Source: an uncultured Oribacterium sp.
GTDB taxonomy: Bacteria > Bacillota > Clostridia > Lachnospirales > Lachnospiraceae
Assembly: GCA_934279105.1 (NCBI GenBank)
Contig: CAKQWR010000024.1
Location: 1-15,841 of the forward strand
DNA length: 15,841 nucleotides
Direction: 5' to 3'
This document shows, in pieces, positions 1 through 7,361 of this stretch. The notes under the pieces were generated by a model that saw only the letters and a program-made list of their open reading frames with translations, searched no databases and was not told where the DNA came from. The stretch's first letter is position 1; the number at the start of each line of letters is the position of its first letter. The position numbers and the translations under genes are program-made.

Positions 1-540
1 ATCTATGATCCGAACGGCATCAACTTCGAGGTTCTCTGCCAGATCAAGCAGGTCGAGAGAGCGAGAATCAAGGAGTATGCAAACCGCGTTCCTGGTTCCG
101 AGTACCACGAGGGTGAGCGTCCATGGGGCGTAAAGTGTGACATCGCACTTCCTTGCGCAACCCAGAACGAGATCAACGGTGAGGACGCGAAGAAGCTTAT
201 CGACAACGGCTGCTGGTGTGTATGTGAGGGTGCAAATATGCCTTCCGATGAGGCTGCCATCGATGCTTACCTCGCAGCAAAGATTCTCTATATGCCAGGT
301 AAGGCTGCCAATGCTGGTGGCGTAGCGGTTTCTGCACTTGAGATGTCCCAGAACTCCGAGAGACTGAGCTGGAGCTTCGAGGAAGTGGACAGCAAGCTTC
401 ACGGCATCATGGTGAACATCTATAAGAGTGTTTCTGAGACTGCAAAGAAGTATGGCTATGAGAACAACTTCGTCGTTGGTGCGAACATCGCCGGCTTCGA
501 GAAGGTTGCAACGGCTATGCTTGCACAGGGCCTCGTATAA
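1..540 (+). CDS. gdhA: NADP-type glutamate dehydrogenase, C-terminal part (5' end outside window)
   Basis: This is the last 179 codons of a glutamate dehydrogenase, which interconverts 2-oxoglutarate plus ammonia and glutamate in the cytoplasm. The reading frame is open from the first base and ends with TAA at 538-540. Visible family signatures are DIALPCATQNEI, CEGANMP, PGKAANAGGVAVSALEMSQN and NIAGFEKVATAMLAQG near the C-terminus. These belong to the dinucleotide-binding half of hexameric bacterial GDHs, which are about 445 residues long, so roughly 60 percent of the protein lies upstream. The PGKAANAGGV motif and overall fit favour the NADP-dependent biosynthetic form, but cofactor choice is inferred from family similarity. 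A strong terminator follows 40 bases later, so the gene appears to end its transcription unit. Confidence 0.95.
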   Translation: MYDPNGINFEVLCQIKQVERARIKEYANRVPGSEYHEGERPWGVKCDIALPCATQNEINGEDAKKLIDNGCWCVCEGANMPSDEAAIDAYLAAKILYMPGKAANAGGVAVSALEMSQNSERLSWSFEEVDSKLHGIMVNIYKSVSETAKKYGYENNFVVGANIAGFEKVATAMLAQGLV

Positions 541-581
541 GACGCGCGGATATCGTATCCACGCTTCGGAATATGAATCAG

Positions 582-614
582 AAAGGCGTCTCGGAACTCC
601 CGAGACGCCTTTTT
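582..614 (+). terminator. Intrinsic terminator of gdhA
   Basis: A perfect 12-bp stem (582-593 with 601-612) encloses a 7-base loop and runs into a short T-tract (609-614). It lies about 40 bases after the gdhA stop codon. Because the stem starts with A residues it could also act weakly on the other strand. Confidence 0.9.
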
Positions 615-631
615 CGAGCAGACGAAGTCGC

Positions 632-660
632 TTGCAAACACCATGCATTTAGTGTACTAT
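632..660 (+). promoter_or_regulatory. Candidate sigma-A promoter of the DUF3881 gene
   Basis: TTGCAA (632-637) and TACTAT (655-660) are separated by exactly 17 bases; each hexamer matches the consensus at 4 of 6 positions. It sits after the gdhA terminator and would give a leader of about 150 bases before the next start codon. I see no other structured element in 661-816. This is a prediction from spacing and matches only. Confidence 0.4.
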
Positions 661-816
661 ACCGTGTAATATAAGGCTTCGATATCATGTCGGAAGCATT
701 CGGGGCGATGGCGAATCGATGCAGTTTATACCGCTTCTGCCAGCGCGGATCCGATTCAAAAAATGAGTCAGGGCAAATGACCTACACGGTCGTTTCGGAG
801 TAGAAACAGGAAGAAA

Positions 817-1767
817 ATGCACAAATTTCTGAGATCCGTCGGATTTTCAAAACTGAATACGGAACTGCAGCTGGAGCCGTTACTGGAGCGGGCGGCCAAT
901 GAAAAGTATCGGGTGCAGACCATCCATGCCGGGGACGGTGTCGTGACGGAGGAGTATCAGCTTCCGGTGGCGCCATCCATGGGCATTACGCTGGTCGGAC
1001 AGCGTACGCCGGATGGTGTGTTTCACCGTGACTATTACTTCCCGTATATGCGTTCCTATGATGGGACACTGACCGAAGAAGGGGCAGTGGAACGTCATCT
1101 CGAGAAGGAAACCTATGCTGGTGTGCTGGAGGACTTCCGTTCGGGAATTCCGCTGATTTTCTATATTACGAACTCGGTGCAGCTTACAGAGCTTCGTCGG
1201 ATGGGCATGCGCGTGCATGCACGGCAGGCCTTTCTGACCGGCCTTGCAGAATCCGGAAAGATTCTCCTTCCGGTAGAGAAGCGTCCGGAGGATCCGGAAA
1301 TCGTGAAGCATCGTCAGAATGAACGAAAACGTCTCTTCGAGGCGGCGCGTCAGGGCGATCCGGAGGCCATCGATACGCTGACGGAGACGGATCTCAACCT
1401 TATGCATGAGGTGCAGCAGCGTCTCGTGAGTGAAGATATCTACAGCCTCGTGGAAACGGCCTTTATGCCGACCGGTGTGGAGTGCGATATGTATCAGATT
1501 CTCGGTGAGATCGTCTCTCTCCGGGTGAAGGAAAATGTCTACACTCATGAAAATGTCGTGGATATGAAGCTGAGCTGTAACGAGTGCATCTTCCATGTCG
1601 CGATCAATGAATCGGACCTCGTGGGTGTGCCGGCCGTGGGTCGTCGTTTCAAAGGGAAAATCTGGATGCAGGGTGTGCTGGAGGTCGTCGATGAAACGGA
1701 GCCTTCCGAGCATGAGCATCGGCACGAAGAGAGTGGTGAAGACCTCGCGGGTGAAGCAGAGGCGTAA
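817..1767 (+). CDS. DUF3881 family protein, function unknown
   Basis: This is a soluble 316-residue protein with no signal peptide or membrane segment. Its opening MHKFLRSVGFSKL resembles the DUF3881 family, which I know mainly from Lachnospiraceae; no function is established. The middle (about residues 155-205) is highly charged and helical. Residues 250-292 hold a CNECIFHV segment (Cys254, Cys257) and a GRRFKGKIWMQG segment that looks like a small beta barrel. The last 25 residues are an acidic, His-rich tail. The start at 817 has AGGAAG only 3 bases upstream, which is tight, but no later Met preserves the conserved N-terminus. The gene stands alone between two terminators. The family assignment is from memory of the N-terminal motif. 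Confidence 0.75.
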   Translation: MHKFLRSVGFSKLNTELQLEPLLERAANEKYRVQTIHAGDGVVTEEYQLPVAPSMGITLVGQRTPDGVFHRDYYFPYMRSYDGTLTEEGAVERHLEKETYAGVLEDFRSGIPLIFYITNSVQLTELRRMGMRVHARQAFLTGLAESGKILLPVEKRPEDPEIVKHRQNERKRLFEAARQGDPEAIDTLTETDLNLMHEVQQRLVSEDIYSLVETAFMPTGVECDMYQILGEIVSLRVKENVYTHENVVDMKLSCNECIFHVAINESDLVGVPAVGRRFKGKIWMQGVLEVVDETEPSEHEHRHEESGEDLAGEAEA

Positions 1768-1797
1768 GCATACAATACGTAAAGAATACAGTACAGG

Positions 1798-1828
1798 AAG
1801 CCTTTCGGGAAAACCGGAGGGCTTTTTT
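1798..1828 (+). terminator. Intrinsic terminator of the DUF3881 gene
   Basis: An 11-bp stem with two G-T pairs (about 1799-1809 with 1814-1824) and a GAAAA-type loop is followed by a run of T from 1823. It lies about 30 bases after the stop codon. Confidence 0.88.
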
Positions 1829-1938
1829 GTTTCGATTCAGGCGATTCACCGACCGAAGGCTACGAAGTGAATAGTGAGATTTTTGACTGTACTATTTCTT
1901 TTTCTTATGTGTTTTTAAAAGAAAATCCCCCCGAATCA

Positions 1939-1947
1939 TGCTAGAAT
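1939..1947 (+). promoter_or_regulatory. Candidate extended -10 promoter for xth and the glycogen genes
   Basis: TGCTAGAAT at 1939-1947 is a TGn-extended -10 element with 5 of 6 matches to TATAAT, 30 bases before the xth start codon. No good -35 is correctly placed, which is common for extended -10 promoters. A TTGACT at 1883-1888 lies further upstream, but its 17-base partner (TATGTG at 1906) is poor. This would be the first promoter of the 1978-9101 gene run. Confidence 0.45.
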
Positions 1948-1977
1948 AAGGTCATTCGAGATAATGAGGTACGATTA

Positions 1978-2739
1978 ATGATAAAGAAAATGATTTCATG
2001 GAATGTCAATGGACTCCGCGCAGTGATGGGAAAGAACTTCATGGAGGTTTTTGAAACGCTGGATGCCGATATCTTCTGTCTGCAGGAGACGAAGCTGCAG
2101 GCGGGCCAGCTGGAGCTGGAGCTTCCGGGCTACCATATGTACTGGAATTATGCCGATAAGAAGGGGTATTCCGGAACGGCACTCTTTACGAAAGAGGAGC
2201 CGATTTCCGTCACCTATGGAATGGGCATCGAGGAGCATGATCATGAGGGACGCGTGATTACAGCGGAGTTCCCGAACTATTATGTACTGACCGTATATGT
2301 TCCGAATTCGCAAAATGAACTGAAACGACTTCCATACCGTATGGAGTGGGAGGATGCCTGGCGGAATTATATCGGAGAATTAAATAAGAAGAAGCCGGTG
2401 ATCTACTGTGGTGATCTCAACGTCGCACACGAGGAAATCGATCTGAAGAACCCGGCAACAAATCATAAAAACGCTGGTTTCTCGGATGAGGAGCGTGCGA
2501 AGATGTCGCGGCTTCTCGATTCCGGCTACATCGATACCTTCCGTATGCTCTATCCGGAGGCGACGGATGAGTACAGCTGGTGGTCCTACCGCATGAAGGC
2601 ACGTGATCGGAACGTCGGCTGGCGTATCGACTATTTCATCGTTTCCGAATCACTTCGTGACCACATCCGTGGTGCGTCGATCCACCAGGAAATTTTCGGT
2701 TCGGATCATTGTCCGATCGAACTCGATATCGAGGTATGA
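1978..2739 (+). CDS. xth: Exodeoxyribonuclease III / AP endonuclease
   Basis: This 253-residue protein is an exonuclease III-type DNA repair enzyme that cuts the backbone at abasic sites in base excision repair and can degrade 3' ends. All family motifs are present: SWNVNGLRA (Asn9, Asn11), LQETKLQ with the metal-binding Glu37, GYSGTALFTK (63-72), VYVPNSQ with Tyr107, CGDLNVAHEEIDLKNP with Asp146 and Asn148, WRIDYFIVS, and GSDHCPIEL with Asp243 and His244. Length is normal for the family. GAGGT at 1966-1970 is 7 bases before the ATG, supporting this start. Only four bases separate its stop from the next start, and that gene's ribosome binding site lies inside the end of xth, so the two are probably translationally coupled. 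Pairing a DNA repair gene with glycogen genes has no obvious functional logic. Confidence 0.96.
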   Translation: MIKKMISWNVNGLRAVMGKNFMEVFETLDADIFCLQETKLQAGQLELELPGYHMYWNYADKKGYSGTALFTKEEPISVTYGMGIEEHDHEGRVITAEFPNYYVLTVYVPNSQNELKRLPYRMEWEDAWRNYIGELNKKKPVIYCGDLNVAHEEIDLKNPATNHKNAGFSDEERAKMSRLLDSGYIDTFRMLYPEATDEYSWWSYRMKARDRNVGWRIDYFIVSESLRDHIRGASIHQEIFGSDHCPIELDIEV

Positions 2740-2743
2740 CATC

Positions 2744-4789
2744 ATGTTAGGCTTAAAGAAGGAAAAAGACCATTACATCTTCGAGGCAGCGGTTCGTACA
2801 GAGCAGCTGTTTCTGAATCTATATCATAAAAATAGACGTGTTCGCCAGATCGCCTTCGATCCGGCGGAGCGCATCGGAGATGTGTGGCATCTGGAGTTAC
2901 CGATGGAAGCTCCGTATACGGGTGAATCGACGGCAGGCACAGACCTGATGTCTGTCCGTGACGTGCAGGCACAGACACAGAAGAAGGGGACGCCGGCATG
3001 GTCCATCCCACTCGCAGAGCTGAGCTACTGTTATGAGGCGGATGGCCATATCTTTACCGACCCGAACGGAACCGTGTTCGAAGGCAGGAAGAACTTCGGA
3101 AATCTGAAAGATGGCGTCCGCACGCTGAAGACACCGATCGGCGAAGCGACCGCTATCCCGGAATCGAGTGAAGCGTGGCGGCAGGATCGCGCGCTGGATC
3201 TTCCATATGAGGACAGCATCATTTATCGCCTTCATGTTCGCGGGTTTACGGAGCACCACTCTTCCGGCCTCGACAGCGAGACGAGAGGAAGCTTTCAGGG
3301 CATCATCGAGAAAATTCCGTATCTCGAGGCGCTTGGTGTCACGACGATCGAGCTGATGCCGCCGTACGAATTTAACGAGGTTATGCTTCCGGACTACGGA
3401 CATGATAATCCATATGAGGTCGAGCTTCGCCCGACGGGGCGCATCAACTACTGGGGTTTCACGAAGGACGCCCTGCAGCTCGCGCCGAAATCGAGCTTCA
3501 CCTCTGACCACAAAAATCCGCGAAACGAGTTCCGAAAGCTCGTTCATACCCTGCATGAGCACGGAATGGAAATCGTGGTCGATCTGTACTTTACGAACGA
3601 AACCATCCCGGACTACATCGTGAACGTCATGCGTTACTGGCGCATCCACTATCATGTCGACGGCATTCACCTGATCGGTGCAGCACCGTATGGCGTCATC
3701 GCCCGTGACCCGTGGCTGAGCCGTTTTAAGATCTGGGCCGACAGCTGGCAGGGGCAGATTCCGGAGCAACCGATGCATGGATCCGCGCGTACCACCGCAC
3801 CGGGGCGCTATCTCGCTGACTATAACGATGGTTTCCAGAACGATATGCGTCGCGTCCTGAAGGGGGACGAAAACATGCTGCCGACACTGATGCAGCGTGT
3901 GCGCGAAAATCCGTCGAACCGAGCGAACATCCAGTACATGGCCAATGTTTCCGGCATGAGTCTCATGGATGTCCTCAGCTATGATCGTAAACATAACGAA
4001 GAGAATCATGAGGACAACCGCGATGGTACCGATCAGAACTACAGCTGGAACTGCGGTGAGGAGGGCCCAAGCCGAAAGAAAAACATCAAGCTTCTTCGGA
4101 AGAAGATGTGGCGAAATGCCTGGTTGCTGCTGATGCTGAGCCAGGGAACCCCGCTGATTCACGCGGGTGATGAATTCGGACAGACGCGTCTCGGAAACAA
4201 CAATCCTTACTGTCAGGACAATGCATGGAACTGGCTGGACTGGCGGCTCATCACACGGAACGAGGAGCTGTATCAGTTTGCTCGTTACGTGATTCAGTTC
4301 CGGAAACAGCATCCGGTGTTTCATCAGAGAGAAGCGCTTCGGCTTATGGATTATCGCTCCGTCGGCATCCCGGATATCAGCTTCCATGGGGAGAACGCAT
4401 GGCGACCGGATACCGAGAATTTCCGCAGGCAGCTCGGCGTCATGTATGCAGGGGCATACGCAGAGGACGACACCTTCCTGGTGCTTTACAACATGCACTG
4501 GGAGAAGCACTCCTTCCTGCTCGCCCATCCACCACTCGGTATGAAGTGGGCAGCCGTGATCGATACATCGCTCGAAGATACGAATGGTATCTATCCGGAA
4601 GAGATGCGTCTTCTCGAAGAGCGTTATACCGTGGAACCCCGTTCCATCGTCGTACTGAAAGCGGTGAAGGATCCGGAGTTTAAACCGAAGACGACCGTGC
4701 ATAAGCGCCATGAAAAGCGTCATCGGGAGGCACAGACAGGACATACCGGAGAAAAAAACGGTGGCTCCGTGTCGATGGCGGAGACATGA
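2744..4789 (+). CDS. GlgX/isoamylase-like GH13 protein, catalytic residues lost (probable pseudoenzyme)
   Basis: This 681-residue protein has the architecture of a glycogen debranching enzyme: an N-terminal beta domain (to about 155), a GH13 barrel (about 156-530) and a C-terminal beta domain. GlgX hallmarks remain, such as IIYRLHVRGFT, INYWGFT, the segment 413-441 containing KHNEEN, NRDGTD and SWNCGEEGP, HAGDEFGQTRLGNNN and NAWNWLDW. However, region II reads HVDGIHLIGAA where active enzymes have HVDGFRFDLA, so the nucleophile Asp is Ile311 and the invariant Arg is His309. Region III reads KIWADSWQ, giving Asp333 for the acid/base Glu. Region IV reads YMANVSG for FVTAHDG, giving Val402 and Ser403 for His-Asp. 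Region I has lost Asn-His (DLYFTNE). The reading frame is intact, so the protein is probably made but not a glycosidase. The start at 2744 is chosen because GAGGT lies 8 bases upstream and an earlier in-frame ATG at 2603 lies inside xth. The last 40 residues are a basic, low-complexity tail. A role as glucan-binding or helper subunit is inference. Confidence 0.88.
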   Translation: MLGLKKEKDHYIFEAAVRTEQLFLNLYHKNRRVRQIAFDPAERIGDVWHLELPMEAPYTGESTAGTDLMSVRDVQAQTQKKGTPAWSIPLAELSYCYEADGHIFTDPNGTVFEGRKNFGNLKDGVRTLKTPIGEATAIPESSEAWRQDRALDLPYEDSIIYRLHVRGFTEHHSSGLDSETRGSFQGIIEKIPYLEALGVTTIELMPPYEFNEVMLPDYGHDNPYEVELRPTGRINYWGFTKDALQLAPKSSFTSDHKNPRNEFRKLVHTLHEHGMEIVVDLYFTNETIPDYIVNVMRYWRIHYHVDGIHLIGAAPYGVIARDPWLSRFKIWADSWQGQIPEQPMHGSARTTAPGRYLADYNDGFQNDMRRVLKGDENMLPTLMQRVRENPSNRANIQYMANVSGMSLMDVLSYDRKHNEENHEDNRDGTDQNYSWNCGEEGPSRKKNIKLLRKKMWRNAWLLLMLSQGTPLIHAGDEFGQTRLGNNNPYCQDNAWNWLDWRLITRNEELYQFARYVIQFRKQHPVFHQREALRLMDYRSVGIPDISFHGENAWRPDTENFRRQLGVMYAGAYAEDDTFLVLYNMHWEKHSFLLAHPPLGMKWAAVIDTSLEDTNGIYPEEMRLLEERYTVEPRSIVVLKAVKDPEFKPKTTVHKRHEKRHREAQTGHTGEKNGGSVSMAET

Positions 4790-4859
4790 TTCGGGAAGGA
4801 CACAGGCGCATCGGAAGTGAAATAACATCCATCTATGTATGAGATGAAGGAGATAAAGC

Positions 4860-7343
4860 ATGAAGGAAAAATTAGAAGAAATCATGAACTGGGCGGAGGT
4901 GGAAGACATCACCTATGCAGAAACCGCGAATCCGAAGGGCATTCTCGGCGCACATATTATCCCGGAGGGGCTGCTGGTGCAGACCTTCCTGCCGACGGCG
5001 AAGGCTATCGATCTGGTGCTGGACGGCTGGCACTATCCGATGGATCTGATGGATGAAGCAGGCTTCTTCGCGACCCTCCTGCCGATGCAGGAGGCATGGA
5101 ACGAGGAGCTTCCAGCGTATACCTACCACATCACTTATGACAACGACACTACGGAGGACACCGAAGACCCATATGCCTTCCCGTCGACCTATACCGACCG
5201 TGATATCAAGAAGTATCAGGGCGGCATCTGGTATGATATTTATGAGAAGATGGGCGCACATCCGATCCGCATCCATGGAGTGGATGGTGTGGCCTTCTCC
5301 GTATGGGCTCCAAATGCAGAGCGTGTATCGGTCGTCGGTGATTTCAACCTCTGGGATGGACGTCGTCATATGATGCAGCGTCTCGGTGATTCCGGCGTGT
5401 TCGAGATCTTCATTCCGCATCTTGCGCCGGGCAGTCTCTATAAGTATGAGATCAAATGCCACCATCAGGAGCCGTTCCTGAAGATCGATCCGTATGCATT
5501 CGGTTTCGAGCTTCGTCCGGGCAATGCTTCCATCGTGAAAGATATCGCACAGTTTACATGGACGGATGAGGCATGGCAGCAGAAGAAGGCAGAGCGTGGT
5601 GTCGTCGGCATCAAGGAAGAGGCGATGTCGGTGTATGAGCTTCACCTCGGCTCCTTCGCACGGAAGCAGCAGGCCATCAACGAAGATGGTACGGCACAGG
5701 CCGGCTCCGAGTTCTACAATTATCGTGAGCTCGCACCGAAGGTCGCAGACTATGTGAAGCAGGAAGGCTATACGCACATCGAGCTGATGCCGGTGATGGA
5801 GCATCCGCTGGATGAAAGCTGGGGTTATCAGGTGACCGGTTATTATGCACCGACGAGCCGGTACGGAACACCGGAAGACTTTATGTATTTCATGAACTAT
5901 ATGCACCAGGAAGGCATCGGTGTCATCCTCGACTGGGTACCGGCGCACTTCCCACGCGACAGCTGGGGCCTCGCGCAGTTTGATGGCACGGGACTCTATG
6001 AGAACCCGGATCCTCGCCTCGCAAGTCACCCGCACTGGGGTACTCTGACTTTCAACTATCGGAAGAACGAGGTTTCCAACTTCCTCATCGGTAGTGCGAT
6101 GTTCTGGGCAGACCGCTACCATGCCGATGGTATCCGTATGGATGCAGTCGCTTCCATGCTCTACCTCGACTATGGACGTCAGGGAGAGGATGCACCGCGG
6201 AATATCTACGGTGGCAACGAGAATCTCGATGCGGTGGAGTTCCTGAAGCATCTGAACTCTCAGTTCCATAAGCGCTTCCCGGGCACCTTGCTCATCGCAG
6301 AGGAATCGACGGCATGGCCGAATATCACCGGCGATGTCGAGAAGGATGGCCTCGGCTTCGATCTCAAGTGGAACATGGGCTTCATGAATGACTTCCTTTC
6401 CTACATGGGTACGGATCCGTTCTTCCGGAAGGGAAACTATAATCAGCTGACCTTCTCGATGATCTATAACTACTCAGAGGACTTTATGCTCGTGCTTTCC
6501 CATGACGAAGTCGTACATGGCAAGGGCTCTATGCTTGGAAAGATGCCGGGCGAGACTTTCGAGGAGAAGGCACAGAACCTACGTGCAGCATACGGCTACT
6601 TCTGGACACATCCGGGCAAGAAGCTGCTCTTCATGGGACAGGACTTCGCACAGTATTCGGAGTGGTCCGAGAGCCATGAGCTCGAGTGGAATCTTCTCGA
6701 GTATCCGGTACATCAGGGTGTGCAGGATTTCGTACGGGATCTCAATGCGGTTTACCGGACACATCCGGCACTCTGGCAGATGGATTACGTCACCGACGGA
6801 TTTGAGTGGATCAACTGTTCTTATCAGGAGGAGTCCATGGTGATGTTCCTCCGTAAGACAGAGAAACCGGAGGAGACACTGCTCATCGTTTCGAACTTCG
6901 ACAATGTCGCGCATCCGAAGTTCCGTGTCGGTGTACCGTTTATGTGTTCGGCCAAAGCACTGATTTCCAGTGATGATAAGAAGTACGGCGGCATCGGCGG
7001 TGTAAAGCGTACCGCGATGAAGGCACAGAAGATCAGCTGGGATGAGCGGAACTATGCGGTGGATATCGATATTCCGGCGATGTCGACCACCATCTATCAG
7101 CTGAGCCCATGTGCAGAGCCGGCGCCGAAGAAAAATGAAGCGAAGAGCGCTACGGTGAAGAAGACCGCAGAAAGTGCAACTACGAAGAAGGCCACAACGA
7201 AAAAAGCAACGCCGAAGAAGCCGGTAAGCAAGAAGACGAGCGCGAAGAAAGAAATAGCAGAAGCAACAAAGGTATCGGCTCCGCGGAAGAGTGTACAGAA
7301 GGCAGCGCTTGACCAGAAGCTGACAAAGCGTCGTAAAGGCTGA
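4860..7343 (+). CDS. glgB: 1,4-alpha-glucan branching enzyme with basic C-terminal tail
   Basis: GlgB cuts alpha-1,4-glucan chains and rejoins them by alpha-1,6 links, creating the branches of glycogen. The 827-residue protein has an N-terminal N1 domain, a CBM48 domain (about 140-230, with FSVWAPNAERVSVVGDFNLWDG), a GH13 barrel and a C-terminal beta domain ending near 750. The active site is complete: DWVPAHFP (358-365), DGIRMDAVASMLYLDY with nucleophile Asp428, IAEEST with acid/base Glu481, and SHDEVVHGKGSM with Asp549. AAGGAG at 4847-4852 lies 7 bases before the ATG. Residues about 755-827 form an unusual Lys/Ala/Thr/Pro-rich tail with repeated KKAT and KKP units, resembling histone H1; ordinary GlgB ends without it. 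It lies 70 bases after the GlgX-like gene with no terminator or promoter between, so it is probably in the same operon. Confidence 0.96.
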   Translation: MKEKLEEIMNWAEVEDITYAETANPKGILGAHIIPEGLLVQTFLPTAKAIDLVLDGWHYPMDLMDEAGFFATLLPMQEAWNEELPAYTYHITYDNDTTEDTEDPYAFPSTYTDRDIKKYQGGIWYDIYEKMGAHPIRIHGVDGVAFSVWAPNAERVSVVGDFNLWDGRRHMMQRLGDSGVFEIFIPHLAPGSLYKYEIKCHHQEPFLKIDPYAFGFELRPGNASIVKDIAQFTWTDEAWQQKKAERGVVGIKEEAMSVYELHLGSFARKQQAINEDGTAQAGSEFYNYRELAPKVADYVKQEGYTHIELMPVMEHPLDESWGYQVTGYYAPTSRYGTPEDFMYFMNYMHQEGIGVILDWVPAHFPRDSWGLAQFDGTGLYENPDPRLASHPHWGTLTFNYRKNEVSNFLIGSAMFWADRYHADGIRMDAVASMLYLDYGRQGEDAPRNIYGGNENLDAVEFLKHLNSQFHKRFPGTLLIAEESTAWPNITGDVEKDGLGFDLKWNMGFMNDFLSYMGTDPFFRKGNYNQLTFSMIYNYSEDFMLVLSHDEVVHGKGSMLGKMPGETFEEKAQNLRAAYGYFWTHPGKKLLFMGQDFAQYSEWSESHELEWNLLEYPVHQGVQDFVRDLNAVYRTHPALWQMDYVTDGFEWINCSYQEESMVMFLRKTEKPEETLLIVSNFDNVAHPKFRVGVPFMCSAKALISSDDKKYGGIGGVKRTAMKAQKISWDERNYAVDIDIPAMSTTIYQLSPCAEPAPKKNEAKSATVKKTAESATTKKATTKKATPKKPVSKKTSAKKEIAEATKVSAPRKSVQKAALDQKLTKRRKG

Positions 7344-7361
7344 TATATGGGAGAAAAGAGT

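Noticed and set aside
2603..2743. Longer start for the GlgX-like protein, adding 47 residues
   Set aside because: The extra part overlaps the conserved C-terminus of the AP endonuclease and has no ribosome binding site, whereas 2744 has GAGGT at the right distance.
2897..4912. A 671-codon open frame on the minus strand opposite the GlgX-like gene
   Set aside because: It is exactly antisense to a well-supported gene, has no family motifs and a Cys/His/Arg-rich composition typical of a shadow frame; it arises from the codon bias of the plus-strand gene.
4872..6269. A 465-codon minus-strand open frame opposite glgB
   Set aside because: Antisense to an intact branching enzyme, with no recognisable domain or ribosome binding site.
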